From an uncultured Caulobacter sp. (GTDB taxonomy: Bacteria > Pseudomonadota > Alphaproteobacteria > Caulobacterales > Caulobacteraceae): a stretch of DNA of 38,189 bases. The position numbers and the translations under genes were made by a program. The DNA lies in the NCBI GenBank assembly GCA_937925635.1, contig CALALX010000096.1, forward strand, positions 1 through 38,189, read 5' to 3'. Under the pieces are notes generated by a model. That model was not told where the DNA came from. It searched no databases and was given only the letters and a program-made list of their open reading frames with translations. Positions 1-7,551 of the stretch are shown in pieces (position 1 is the stretch's first letter; each line of letters begins with the position of its first letter).

Positions 1-40
1 AAACTAGAGAGCGCGCGGAGCGGTCCGAGTCCTTCCTGGC

Positions 41-92
41 ATTGGCCGTGTTCATGGGCGCCCCGGACAAGCCGGGCCATGACGGCGAATGA
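41..92. repeat. Intergenic palindromic repeat
   Basis: GC-rich imperfect palindrome with the core CCCCGGACAAGCCGGGCCAT, followed by GACGG. It resembles a short interspersed element common between genes of Caulobacterales and other alphaproteobacteria (from memory, not searched). It lies just past the 3' end of cysE and could fold as a transcript end. A plus-strand frame runs through it to a TGA at 90-92, but the peptide looks like translated repeat, so no gene is called. Confidence 0.45.
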
Positions 93-98
93 GGGGCC

Positions 99-929
99 TC
101 AGATCACGTAGTCGTAGACCGCCTCGGCCAGGGTCTGATCCATCGTCCGCGCCGGCTCCTCGCAGGTCGGGCAATTCACCAGACGCGCGGGCACGCCGGC
201 GGCCGTGCAGTGCGGCGGGATGGGCTTGAGCACGACCGAGCCGGACGCGACCTTGGCGTACTCGCCGATCTCGATGTTGCCGAGCACCTTGGCGCCGGCG
301 CCCAGCAGCACGCCCTTGCCGATCTTGGGGTGGCGGTCACCCCGCTCGGCGCCCGTGCCGCCCAGGGTCACGCCGTGCAGCATCGAGACCTCGTCCCCCA
401 CCACCGCGGTCTCGCCGATGACGATGCCGGTGCCGTGGTCGAGGAAGACGCCCGTACCGACGCGCGCGTTGGGGTGGATGTCGACCTGGTAGACCTCGCT
501 GCCCCGGCTCTGCAGATAGAAGGCCAGGGTCTCGCGGCTGTGGGTCCACAGCCAGTGGGCGATGCGATGGTTCTGGAGCGCCAGGAAGCCCTTGAAGAAC
601 AGGAAGGGCTGGACGTAGCCCTTGCAGGCCGGGTCGCGTTCGAACACGGCCTTCAGGTCGGCCTCGGCGGCGGCGATCAGCGACGGATCGGCCTCGTAGG
701 CCTCGTCGGCGATCTCGCGGGCGCTCATGGCGCGCAGCTCCTGGTCGGCGATCTTGCGCGCGAACTGGTAGCTGAGCGCGTCGGCCATGGTGTCGTGGGA
801 CAGGATGACGGCGTTGAGCAGGCTGCCCAGGGTGGGCTCGTCCCGCGAGGCGCGCTCGGCCTCGTTGCGCAGGGCGGCCCAGACGGGCGGCGGCGCGGCC
901 GGGTTCACGAGTTCGAACTGTCTGGGCAT
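99..929 (-). CDS. cysE: Serine O-acetyltransferase
   Basis: Makes O-acetylserine from serine and acetyl-CoA, the committed step to cysteine; cytosolic. The 276-residue product has the helical N-terminal serine acetyltransferase domain (about 15-120) and a left-handed beta-helix of hexapeptide repeats (about 150-250). Catalytic residues match the family: Asp150 in DIHP, His165 in DHGTG, His200 in DRHPKI; SVVLKPIPPH and AAGVPAR close the helix. The start at 929 is chosen because GGGAGGG lies about 8 bases upstream and homology begins there; a longer reading upstream to 1187 has no family similarity. The C-terminal tail has two Cys (CPTC, 253-256) and ends in Ile, as expected for docking into the O-acetylserine sulfhydrylase active site, although no cysK is in the window. 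An extended -10 lies 28 bases upstream. Confidence 0.96.
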   Translation of the reverse strand: MPRQFELVNPAAPPPVWAALRNEAERASRDEPTLGSLLNAVILSHDTMADALSYQFARKIADQELRAMSAREIADEAYEADPSLIAAAEADLKAVFERDPACKGYVQPFLFFKGFLALQNHRIAHWLWTHSRETLAFYLQSRGSEVYQVDIHPNARVGTGVFLDHGTGIVIGETAVVGDEVSMLHGVTLGGTGAERGDRHPKIGKGVLLGAGAKVLGNIEIGEYAKVASGSVVLKPIPPHCTAAGVPARLVNCPTCEEPARTMDQTLAEAVYDYVI

Positions 930-956
930 GCAGGCCCTCCCATGTCCTCGGCGGCG

Positions 957-965
957 CCTATAGCA
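957..965 (-). promoter_or_regulatory. Extended -10 upstream of cysE
   Basis: On the minus strand the sequence reads TGCTATAGG, an extended -10 (TGn plus TATAGG) 28 bases before the cysE start. No good -35 is visible. The same TGCTATAG string occurs before map at 9321-9329. Confidence 0.4.
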
Positions 966-1074
966 CAAACACGCGCCGGCCGCCGAGGTTCGCCCTTTCG
1001 GCCGATATGGTGGCGAGAACCACGTTCGCCAAGGGGCGGTTGCCGATGACCGATATCCCACATAGGTGTTGAGC

Positions 1075-1662
1075 ATGCGTTTGCTTCCTGCCCTCGCCGT
1101 CGCCGCCCTGCTGGCGGTTCCCGCGGCCGCCGCGGCCCAGCCCGCCGGCGGACCGGTGGCCCGCGAGGCGCTGGACAGCCTCATCAAGGAAGACAGCGCC
1201 TGGTGCGCGGGGTGGCGCCAGAGCGACCAGAGCTGCGAGGAGATCGTGTTCTTCGAGGCGATCGGCGATAAGGTGGGGCTGACCCGCCGCTATCGCATGT
1301 CCGACACGGTCGACTTCGAGATGGTCGTGCGTCAGACGCTCGCGTTCGACGGCGCCCGCCTGTGCTGGACCTTCCGGTTCGACGAGATGGACGTGGCGGT
1401 GCTCAACGACGGAATCCGTGCGCCGGCGGCCCAGGCGGCGATCACCATCGCCCTGGTGCGCGAGAAGATGTCCGACCTTGAGGGCAAGCTGGCCTGCGAA
1501 AGCTACGCGCGGGACGCGGCCAGCGGCGAGGTCGTCTCCACCGCCACGCTGGACGGCCAGCCCGCGCCCGACTTCGACAATCGTTTCAAGCTGCTGCCGC
1601 TCGACGCTCGCGTCAAACTCCGGCCGCTGTTCGAGACGGAACCGGACTCGACCACCACCTGA
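1075..1662 (+). CDS. Secreted protein of unknown function
   Basis: Product of 195 residues with a clear Sec signal peptide: MR, a hydrophobic Leu/Ala/Val core and an Ala-rich end at AAAAAQPA, so cleavage near residue 21-23 and export to the periplasm are expected. The mature part has Cys in WCAGW, SCEE, RLCWTF and LACES, which could form two disulfides. It is rich in acidic residues and has no motif I can assign. ATG at 1075 is preferred over in-frame GTG at 1066 because it places AGG (1064-1066) at normal spacing and the basic signal-peptide start at Met. It ends 16 bases before the nitroreductase gene, so the two may be cotranscribed. Coding is supported by strong GC3 and a consistent secreted architecture; function is unknown. 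Confidence 0.8.
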   Translation: MRLLPALAVAALLAVPAAAAAQPAGGPVAREALDSLIKEDSAWCAGWRQSDQSCEEIVFFEAIGDKVGLTRRYRMSDTVDFEMVVRQTLAFDGARLCWTFRFDEMDVAVLNDGIRAPAAQAAITIALVREKMSDLEGKLACESYARDAASGEVVSTATLDGQPAPDFDNRFKLLPLDARVKLRPLFETEPDSTTT

Positions 1663-1678
1663 TCCGCCAGAGCGTTTC

Positions 1679-2293
1679 GTGACCCACGGCATTCCCAAGG
1701 CCCCGGCATTCGGGGAGGCTCTTCCCATCGCGCCACGGCCGGACGTGCTCGGCTTCCTGGCGCGCCGCCGGTCGGCGCCGGCGCTCAGCCTGGCCGCGCC
1801 GGCGCCGGACGCGGCGGAGCTGGCCGACCTGCTGACGCTCGCCGCCCGGGTTCCTGACCATGGCAAGCTGGCGCCATGGCGATTCGTGCTCCTCGAGGGC
1901 GAGGGGAAGGACGCGTTCGCCGCCGCCCTCGAGGCCATCGCGGCCGGCAAGCCCGACGCCCCCAAGCTGATCGCCAAGCTCGGCAAGCTGAAGACGCCGC
2001 CGCTCGGCGTCGCCGTCGTCTCGCGCACCGTCGAGGGCGAGATCCCGGAATGGGAGCAGCTGCTGTCGGCCGGCGCGGTCTGCACCACCCTGCTCTACGC
2101 CGCCACCGCCATGGGCTACGGCGCCAACTGGATCACCGACTGGTACGCCTACGACCCCGAAGCCCGCGCCGCGCTGGGATTGTCGCCAGACGAGCGGATC
2201 GCCGGCTTCGTGTTCATGGGGACGGCGACGGAAGCGCCTCAGGAGCGGGCTCGCCCGGACGTCGCGGCGCTGACGACGCGCTTCGAGCGGTAG
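1679..2293 (+). CDS. Nitroreductase family protein (YdjA-like)
   Basis: A 204-residue flavoprotein of the nitroreductase superfamily, closest in pattern to the small YdjA-type enzymes: RRSAP near the N-terminus (substrate/FMN phosphate-binding Arg-Arg-Ser), ARVPDHGKLAPWRFV (FMN binding), and GYGANWITDW plus IAGFVFMGT toward the C-terminus. The expected role is FMN-dependent, NAD(P)H-driven reduction of nitro or quinone-like compounds in the cytosol as a dimer; the physiological substrate cannot be read from sequence. GTG at 1679 is taken as start: it gives normal family length and lies 16 bases after the upstream stop, although the ribosome site is weak. A hairpin lies just past the stop. Confidence 0.88.
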   Translation: MTHGIPKAPAFGEALPIAPRPDVLGFLARRRSAPALSLAAPAPDAAELADLLTLAARVPDHGKLAPWRFVLLEGEGKDAFAAALEAIAAGKPDAPKLIAKLGKLKTPPLGVAVVSRTVEGEIPEWEQLLSAGAVCTTLLYAATAMGYGANWITDWYAYDPEARAALGLSPDERIAGFVFMGTATEAPQERARPDVAALTTRFER

Positions 2294-2294
2294 A

Positions 2295-2324
2295 CGCGGA
2301 CAGGCACGGAAGTGCATGTCCGCG
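2295..2324. terminator. Hairpin between nitroreductase and queF
   Basis: 13-base arms 2295-2307 and 2312-2324 pair with one mismatch around a GGAA loop. It sits between two convergent genes and could stop transcription from both sides. There is no clear T-tract, so the terminator role is inferred from position and stem strength. Confidence 0.5.
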
Positions 2325-2329
2325 GTCGA

Positions 2330-2785
2330 TCAGCCCCGCCCGCGATAGGGCGCGACGCCCTGGTCGGGCAGCCACAGGCCTTCCGGCGCCGGGCCGCTCT
2401 GCCAGAAGACGTCGATCGGGATGCCGCCGCGCGGGTACCAGTAGCCGCCGATCCGCAGCCACTTCGGCTGGGCGACCTCGACGACCTTGCGGCCGATGGC
2501 GACGGTGCAATCCTCGTGGAAGGCGCCGTGGTTGCGGAAGGCGCCCAGATAGAGCTTGAGCGACTTGGATTCGATGAGCCAGTCGCCGGGCGCATAGTCG
2601 ATCACGAGGTGCGCGAAGTCCGGCTGGCCGGTCACAGGGCAGAGGGAGGTGAACTCCGGCGCGGTGAAGCGGGCAAGGTACAGGGTGTCGGCCTGCGGGT
2701 TGGGCACGCGCTCGAGCACGGCGTCCTCGGGACGCTGCGGCGCATCGACGGTCTGGCCCAGCTGGGTGACGTTGAGTTCGGTCAT
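2330..2785 (-). CDS. queF: NADPH-dependent 7-cyano-7-deazaguanine reductase
   Basis: Reduces the nitrile preQ0 to the amine preQ1 in queuosine tRNA modification. At 151 residues this is the short, unimodular QueF. Visible are Cys49 in SLCPVTGQPDFA, the residue that forms the thioimide adduct, and Asp56 in the same segment; the substrate-binding ESKSLKLYL; and FHEDC. The C-terminal part has WLRIGGYWYPRGGIPIDVFW, typical of the family. The start at 2785 gives the usual length. No other que gene is in the window, so it is a stand-alone gene convergent with the nitroreductase and separated from the divergent SDR by 82 bases. Confidence 0.97.
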   Translation of the reverse strand: MTELNVTQLGQTVDAPQRPEDAVLERVPNPQADTLYLARFTAPEFTSLCPVTGQPDFAHLVIDYAPGDWLIESKSLKLYLGAFRNHGAFHEDCTVAIGRKVVEVAQPKWLRIGGYWYPRGGIPIDVFWQSGPAPEGLWLPDQGVAPYRGRG

Positions 2786-2867
2786 GGCCGCGATTTAGTC
2801 CCCCCTCCCCCTCGCGACAAGCGCGGGCGCGCCGGTGTAGGGAGGACCAGAGCAAGGGAGCGACGCA

Positions 2868-3671
2868 ATGGCGGGCAGGGATTTCGACGGCTTCGTGGTG
2901 GTGGTGACCGGCGGCTCGACGGGCCTGGGACGGGCGATCGCCGTGGAGACCACCTCGCGCGGCGCGGCGGCGGTGATCATCAACTACGCCTCCAGCCAGG
3001 CCGAGGCCGAGGAAACCGCCCGGCTGTGCGAGGCCCAGGGCGCCAAGGCCGTGCTCGTCCAGGGCGATGTGGGCGACGACGCCGACTGCCGGAAGATCGC
3101 GGCCGCCGCGCAGCCCTTCGGCCGCATCGACGCCCTGTTCAACAACGCCGGCGTCACCAAGTTCGCGCCGAACCATGGCGACCTGGACGCCGTCGACGCC
3201 GACGACTTCTTGCGCCTCTACCGGGTCAATGTCGTCGGCGCCTTCCAGATGGTGCGCGCCGCCCGCGCGCTGCTCGAGGCGGCGCCCCAGCCCGGCGCGG
3301 TGGTCAACACCGCCTCGATCGCCGGCGTCACCGGCATCGGCTCGTCAGTGCCCTACGCCGCGTCCAAGGGCGCGATGACGACCATGACCCTGTCGCTGGC
3401 GCGCGGCCTGGCGCCGAAGATCCGGGTCAACGCCATCTGTCCCGGGTTCATCGACACGCCCTGGTTTGGCAAGGCCATGGCCGACGACACAGTCTCTCGC
3501 ATGCGCGAAGGCGTCATCCGCTCGACCCCGCTGCAGGCGGCCTCGACCGCCGAGGACATCGCCGGCGCGGCGGTGTTCCTGGCCGCTCCGGCGTCGCGCC
3601 ATGTGACGGGCGAAACCCTTCTCGTGGACGCCGGAACGCATCTCGGCTTCGCCGCGATGTCGATGCGCTGA
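2868..3671 (+). CDS. SDR family NAD(P)-dependent oxidoreductase
   Basis: Classical short-chain dehydrogenase of 267 residues. The Rossmann motif TGGSTGLG is at 14-21, NNAG at 92-95, and the catalytic set is Ser150, Tyr163 and Lys167 (YAASK). ICPGFIDTPW and HVTGETLLVDAGTH are the usual C-terminal SDR signatures. The second strand reads IINYASSQAEAEE, with no acidic residue right after it, which favours NADP(H) by family rule. It resembles the FabG-like group; the substrate is unknown. GGAG at 2843-2846 is too distant to be its site, and GGGAGCGAC just before the ATG is the likelier ribosome site. It stands alone, followed by 272 bases without a gene. Confidence 0.9.
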   Translation: MAGRDFDGFVVVVTGGSTGLGRAIAVETTSRGAAAVIINYASSQAEAEETARLCEAQGAKAVLVQGDVGDDADCRKIAAAAQPFGRIDALFNNAGVTKFAPNHGDLDAVDADDFLRLYRVNVVGAFQMVRAARALLEAAPQPGAVVNTASIAGVTGIGSSVPYAASKGAMTTMTLSLARGLAPKIRVNAICPGFIDTPWFGKAMADDTVSRMREGVIRSTPLQAASTAEDIAGAAVFLAAPASRHVTGETLLVDAGTHLGFAAMSMR

Positions 3672-3943
3672 CCGCGCCGCTTACGGAGCGCTTACGCGGA
3701 GCCATTCGGTTCCGCATTGCAGCATCCGCCCCCGGGAGCGACCCTGACGTCGCCTAATTTTCGGGCGATGGCCGGTCGCGGCGCCCAAAATGCCGACAGC
3801 CGGAACGGCGAACTCCCGCATGCCCGCCGTGTCGTTAGGGGGTTCGCAAGCCATCGCCCACTCTCGGACTCGCTCGACGTCGCACGACGGGGGCGACGCC
3901 GGGCGGTCCAATTCCGTCCGGCGCCAACAACAAGGGGATAGCG
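3672..3943. other. Gene-free interval before the porin
   Basis: 272 bases with no gene call. It holds a small hairpin at 3696-3715 (8-base arms, one G-T pair, ATTC loop) that could end the SDR transcript, then a lower-GC stretch (CCTAATTTTCGGG near 3755) and presumably the porin promoter and leader. AAGGGG at 3932-3937 is a good ribosome site for the ATG at 3944. No convincing -35/-10 pair was found. Confidence 0.4.
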
Positions 3944-4630
3944 ATGAAAGCTCTTAAACTGGCCATCTGCGCCGCCACGGCGTCTCTCGCCCTGGGCGGC
4001 ACGGCGTTCGCGCAGGACGTCTCGTTCAACATCGGCGTGGCCTCCGACTACGCGTTCCGCGGCGTGAGCCAGACAGACGAGTCCGTTCAGGTCTTCGGCG
4101 GCGTCGACTTCAGCCAAAGCGTCTTCTACGCCGGCGCCTGGGTCTCCAACGTCGACTTCGGCGACGGCACCGACGCGGAGTTCGACCTGTACGCCGGCGT
4201 CAAGCCGGTGGCCGGCCCGGTGACCTTCGACCTCGGCCTGATCTACTACGGCTACATCAACGAGCCGAGCGGCGCCGACTGGGCGCAGTGGGAAGCCAAG
4301 GCCGCCGCCTCGGTTCCGGCCGGTCCGTTCACGCTGGGCGCGGCCGCCTACTACTCGCCCGACTACACGGGCGTGGGCACCGACGACAGCCTGTACCTCG
4401 AAGCCAACGCCGCGGTCTCGCCGGCCGACAAATGGACCGTCACCGCCGCCTACGGCAACCAGTCGGTCGACACCCCCCTGGGCGACTACGACTACAACAC
4501 CTGGAACCTCGGCGTCGGCTACGCCTTCACCGACAAGGTGTCCGGCGACCTGCGCTACCATGACAGCGACATCGACGCCTGCAGCATCTGCGACAGCCGC
4601 GTGGTCGTCACCCTGAAGGCCGTACTCTAG
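3944..4630 (+). CDS. TorF family putative outer-membrane porin
   Basis: 228-residue outer-membrane beta-barrel of the TorF/TIGR02001 type. An N-terminal signal peptide ends at GTAFA before QDVSF. The mature N-terminus has the family hallmark FNIGVASDYAFRGVSQTDES. The rest alternates short aromatic-rich strands (YAGAWVSNVDFG, YYGYINEP, WNLGVGYAF, DLRYHDSD) with Asp/Gly turns, as expected for a small barrel. Two Cys close to the end (CSIC) are unusual for a barrel protein. The probable role is diffusion of small solutes across the outer membrane; substrate unknown. It is followed by a strong terminator and looks monocistronic. Confidence 0.9.
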   Translation: MKALKLAICAATASLALGGTAFAQDVSFNIGVASDYAFRGVSQTDESVQVFGGVDFSQSVFYAGAWVSNVDFGDGTDAEFDLYAGVKPVAGPVTFDLGLIYYGYINEPSGADWAQWEAKAAASVPAGPFTLGAAAYYSPDYTGVGTDDSLYLEANAAVSPADKWTVTAAYGNQSVDTPLGDYDYNTWNLGVGYAFTDKVSGDLRYHDSDIDACSICDSRVVVTLKAVL

Positions 4631-4655
4631 CCGCGCGCGCCTTCGACGAACGCTG

Positions 4656-4688
4656 AAGCCCGCCGCCTCGCCGCGGCGGGCTTTCTCG
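4656..4688 (+). terminator. Rho-independent terminator of the porin gene
   Basis: Perfect 11-base arms 4656-4666 and 4673-4683 with a CTCGCC loop, followed by TTCTC. It lies 26 bases past the porin stop and just before the 3' end of the convergent kinase gene. The 5' arm starts with AA, so it may also work on the other strand. Confidence 0.8.
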
Positions 4689-4696
4689 CGCCTGCC

Positions 4697-6127
4697 TCAG
4701 CCCGCCGTGCGGCGCGGCGCGGCGACCGCTTCGCCGAGGGCCGCCGCCTGCACCACCTCGAACAGCCGAGCGACCTCGATGGGCTTGGCCAGGTGCCCGT
4801 CCATGCCGGCGGCGAGATAGCCGGCCACCTGGTGGGCCATGGCGTTGGCCGAGAGGGCCACGATCGGCGTGCGCACGCGACCGGTTTCCAGCTCCCGCGC
4901 GCGGATGGCTCGGGTCGCCGTGACGCCGTCGAGCACCGGCATCTGCACGTCCATGAGGATCAGGTCCCAGGAATCGGCCTCCCAGGCCTGGAGCGCCGCC
5001 GCGCCGTCGGCGACCACGAAAGGCGCGACCCCGACGTGGTGCAGCAAGGTCTTGAGCACCAGCTGGTTGACCGTGTTGTCCTCGGCGGCCAGCACCTTGA
5101 GCGGGCGATCGACCGAGGCGTGGCTCGGCGCGGCGAGCGACGACGGACCCCGGGCCTCATCGACGCGCGGCAGCGGCAGGAGGATGGTGAAGCAGCTGCC
5201 CTCGCCGACCCGGCTGGCGACCGTGATCTCACCGCCCATCAGCTCGGCGAGCTGCCGGCAGATCGACAGGCCCAGCCCGCTGCCGCCGTAGCGCCGGGTG
5301 GTCGAGGCGTCGGCCTGGGTGAACTTGGCGAACAGCTCCGGCAGCTTGTCCTCGGCGATGCCGGGACCCGTGTCGGCGACGGTGATCCGCAGGCCCGCCG
5401 CGTCGCGGTCGGCCCGCACGCGGATCTCCCCCTGCTCGGTGAACTTCACCGCATTGGACAGCAGGTTGTAGAGGATCTGCCGCACGCGCGTCGGATCGCC
5501 GAGGTAGACGCCCTCCGCCGCCGCCGAGTCGAGCCCGAAGGACAGTCCCTTCTTGTTGGCCAGCGCCGTGAAGGCCTGGTGGGCGCCGCGCAGCACCTCG
5601 CCCAGGTCGAATTCGATCTCCTCAAGGTCCAGCTTGCCCGCCTCGATCTTGGACAGGTCGAGGACGTCATTGAGCAGCGCCAGCAGGGCCACGGCGGACT
5701 CCCGGACCACATCGAGCCGCTCCCGCTGGGAATCGGACAGGTCGCTCATCGCCATGGCCTGGGTCATGCCCAGCACGCCGTTGAGTGGCGTGCGGATCTC
5801 GTGGCTCATCGTGGCCAGGAAGGCGCTCTTGGCCTCGCTGGCCGCCTCGGCCGCGTCACGAGCTTCCGAGAGGTCGTCCTTCGTCTTCTGCAGGATCAGG
5901 CGCTGTCGCGTGACGTACCAGCAGACGGGCACGCCGACGGCCAGGGAGATCACCAGGGTGTTCAGCGGCGTGTAGACGAAGCCATCGGTCCCGGCCATCA
6001 GCACGGCGCTGACCAGCCAGTCGACCGCCATCGCCGCGCTCACGACGACGAGGACGAGCAGGGCCGTCTTCCAGAGGAGGGATGATGACATCGGCGAGGT
6101 CCGCAATCCGCCAGGACGACGAATCAT
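4697..6127 (-). CDS. Hybrid sensor histidine kinase/response regulator
   Basis: 476 residues: two membrane segments (about 17-45 and 53-72) with a very short outside loop, a coiled coil (about 76-102), HisKA with phospho-acceptor His109 in SHEIRTPLNG, HATPase_c with N-box (NLLSNAVKF, 221-229), DTGPGIAED and GLGLSI (about 252-290), and a C-terminal receiver with phospho-Asp393 in LMDVQMP. It should autophosphorylate and pass phosphate to its own receiver, then through a separate Hpt protein that is not in the window. There is no PAS, GAF or Cache sensor domain; the signal may be sensed in the membrane. A second possible start is Met at 6091; neither start has a clear ribosome site. It is next to tRNA-Leu and has no cognate regulator nearby. 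Confidence 0.92.
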   Translation of the reverse strand: MIRRPGGLRTSPMSSSLLWKTALLVLVVVSAAMAVDWLVSAVLMAGTDGFVYTPLNTLVISLAVGVPVCWYVTRQRLILQKTKDDLSEARDAAEAASEAKSAFLATMSHEIRTPLNGVLGMTQAMAMSDLSDSQRERLDVVRESAVALLALLNDVLDLSKIEAGKLDLEEIEFDLGEVLRGAHQAFTALANKKGLSFGLDSAAAEGVYLGDPTRVRQILYNLLSNAVKFTEQGEIRVRADRDAAGLRITVADTGPGIAEDKLPELFAKFTQADASTTRRYGGSGLGLSICRQLAELMGGEITVASRVGEGSCFTILLPLPRVDEARGPSSLAAPSHASVDRPLKVLAAEDNTVNQLVLKTLLHHVGVAPFVVADGAAALQAWEADSWDLILMDVQMPVLDGVTATRAIRARELETGRVRTPIVALSANAMAHQVAGYLAAGMDGHLAKPIEVARLFEVVQAAALGEAVAAPRRTAG

Positions 6128-6200
6128 GCGCCGCGCGCATTAACGACCTCGTAACCCGGATCGGGGGGCTCGTCGTTCAGGCCAGGCCCGCCGAGAGGCC

Positions 6201-6284
6201 TGGTAGGGACGGTCGGACTCGAACCGACACGCCTTGCGGCTGCGGATTTTAAGTCCGCTGCGTCTACCATTCCGCCACGTCCCC
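6201..6284 (-). tRNA. tRNA-Leu (anticodon UAA)
   Basis: An 84-base minus-strand tRNA with encoded CCA. The acceptor stem GGGGACG pairs with CGTCCCT (one G-T). The D arm is of leucine type, the anticodon arm is GCGGA-CTTAAAA-TCCGC giving anticodon TAA, the long variable arm (about 13 bases with CCGC/GCGT pairing) is class II, and the T arm is GTCGG-TTCGAGT-CCGAC. Class II form and anticodon identify leucine, decoding UUA (rare in this GC-rich DNA) and UUG by wobble. A GGCC-rich hairpin (6182-6203) overlaps the CCA end and could act in 3' termination. Confidence 0.96.
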
Positions 6285-6337
6285 GGAACCGGTCCGGCAT
6301 AGTGGGTTTCGAGGCGGAATGGCAACCCGCGGGAGTG

Positions 6338-6625
6338 TCAGTTCATCGGTTCAGGAACGCCGCCGGTCGTCGGGCGGGACCTGTTGAACTCGCGATCGGC
6401 CGCGTCCTTGAGACGCTGGCGCTCGGCGACGGTCATGCAGACCTTCTGCTTACGATTGCTGCCGACGACATGCTCGCGGGTGCAGACGATGCGGTTGGGG
6501 TCGTCCATGGCGGGCTTGGCCGGGGCCGCCGCGGGCGGGGCGGCGGGCGCGGACTCGGCCGCGATCACCGGAGCAGCGGCGGCCAGACCGGCGGCCAGGA
6601 CGAGGGACAGTACAACGCGACGCAT
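6338..6625 (-). CDS. Small exported protein of unknown function
   Basis: 95 residues: a signal peptide (MRRVVLSLVLAAGLAAAA, ending near VIAAES), an Ala/Pro-rich linker (about 25-45), then a compact part with Cys in RIVCTREH and KVCMTVAER, likely one disulfide, and a charged tail. The start at 6625 is supported by AAGGAAG 6-7 bases upstream; a longer frame to 6694 has no ribosome site. The CTRE and VCMT(V/K)AE(R/W) pattern with two Cys about 16 apart recurs in small alphaproteobacterial periplasmic proteins, but I know no function. Its downstream neighbour on this strand is the tRNA. Confidence 0.75.
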   Translation of the reverse strand: MRRVVLSLVLAAGLAAAAPVIAAESAPAAPPAAAPAKPAMDDPNRIVCTREHVVGSNRKQKVCMTVAERQRLKDAADREFNRSRPTTGGVPEPMN

Positions 6626-6740
6626 GCGGCTTCCTTTCAGGGGGCCGAAATCAGAGGTTGGCGCAGGTGAACCGGTCGCGTCGGAGCCTGTCAAGTTAAC
6701 CCCTCGACATGTGACATCACGGCCCGGCTCCGCCCAGGGT

Positions 6741-7502
6741 TCAGGCGGCGTCGACCCGGGTGACGGTCTCGATGCCCGCGGCGCGCAGCGCCGCCTCCAG
6801 CTCCTCGACCACCGCCGCCACCTCCTCCGGATCGCGCCCGCGGATCACCAGGTTGGAGCCGTAGCCCGCGTTGGAGAAGAACGGATAGCTGCCGAGCGAG
6901 AGGGTCGGGTGGGCCTTCGCCACCGCCTCCAGCGGCGCGGCGATGACGCCCTCGCCCGAGCCGTCGACCCGCACGGTGCGCGAGATCGTCACCGCCCCGC
7001 CGCGCAGGCGGGGGCCGACGTCCTCGAGCATGCCCCGCATGATCGACGGCACCCCGGCCAGCACGAAGACGTTGCCGATCTGGAAGCCCGGCGGGCCCTG
7101 CACCGGGTTCTTCACCAGACTGCCGCCCTCCGGCACGCGCGCCATGCGCCGCCGTGCGGCGTTCAGCTCGCCCTGCCAGCGCGCCTCCATCATGGCGATG
7201 ATCTCGGGGTGTTCATACAGCGGCACGCCGAAGGCCAGCGCCACGCAGTCGGCGGTGATGTCGTCATGCGTCGGACCGATGCCGCCGGTGGTGATGAGAT
7301 AGTCGTAGCGTTCGCGCAGGTGGTTCACCGTGGCGACGATCTCGGCCTCGACGTCGCCGACCACGCGGGCCTCAGCCACCTCGACGCCGTGAACCCCGAG
7401 GTAGCGGGCGATGGCGTTGAGATTAGTGTCCTGGGTGCGCCCGGAGAGGATCTCGTCGCCGATGATGAGGACGGCGGCCGTCACCCGTTCCTGGCTCGCC
7501 AT
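6741..7502 (-). CDS. Stand-alone CinA N-terminal (MoaB/MogA-fold) protein
   Basis: 253 residues of the COG1058 family. The molybdopterin-binding-like fold spans about 8-175: AAVLIIGDEILSGRTQDTN, ITTGGIGPTHDDITADCVA and VFVLAGVPSIMRGMLED are its three main signatures. In full CinA this half has nucleotide (ADP-ribose/NMN) pyrophosphatase activity and is fused to a PncC amidase. Here it is separate; a CinA C-terminal homologue occurs about 20 kb away at 27538-28026. The C-terminal 80 residues (SLGSYPFFSNAGYGSNLVIRG) are the usual second part of these single-domain proteins. Proposed role: NAD(P)-related metabolite repair, not shown by the sequence. Divergent from sfsA with 49 bases between starts. 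Confidence 0.88.
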   Translation of the reverse strand: MASQERVTAAVLIIGDEILSGRTQDTNLNAIARYLGVHGVEVAEARVVGDVEAEIVATVNHLRERYDYLITTGGIGPTHDDITADCVALAFGVPLYEHPEIIAMMEARWQGELNAARRRMARVPEGGSLVKNPVQGPPGFQIGNVFVLAGVPSIMRGMLEDVGPRLRGGAVTISRTVRVDGSGEGVIAAPLEAVAKAHPTLSLGSYPFFSNAGYGSNLVIRGRDPEEVAAVVEELEAALRAAGIETVTRVDAA

Positions 7503-7551
7503 CGATCCCGTCCTTTCCTACATCTGTGCTTCCCTTCCGATTAGAGACCGC

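Noticed and set aside
3..92. Plus-strand frame to a TGA at 90-92 at the window edge, possibly the end of an upstream gene.
   Set aside because: Its last third is the translated form of an intergenic palindrome and no domain is visible; too little sequence to support a gene.
210..1049. Long plus-strand frame opposite cysE.
   Set aside because: Antisense shadow of a clear cysE; composition is typical of GC-rich complementary frames and it has no domain.
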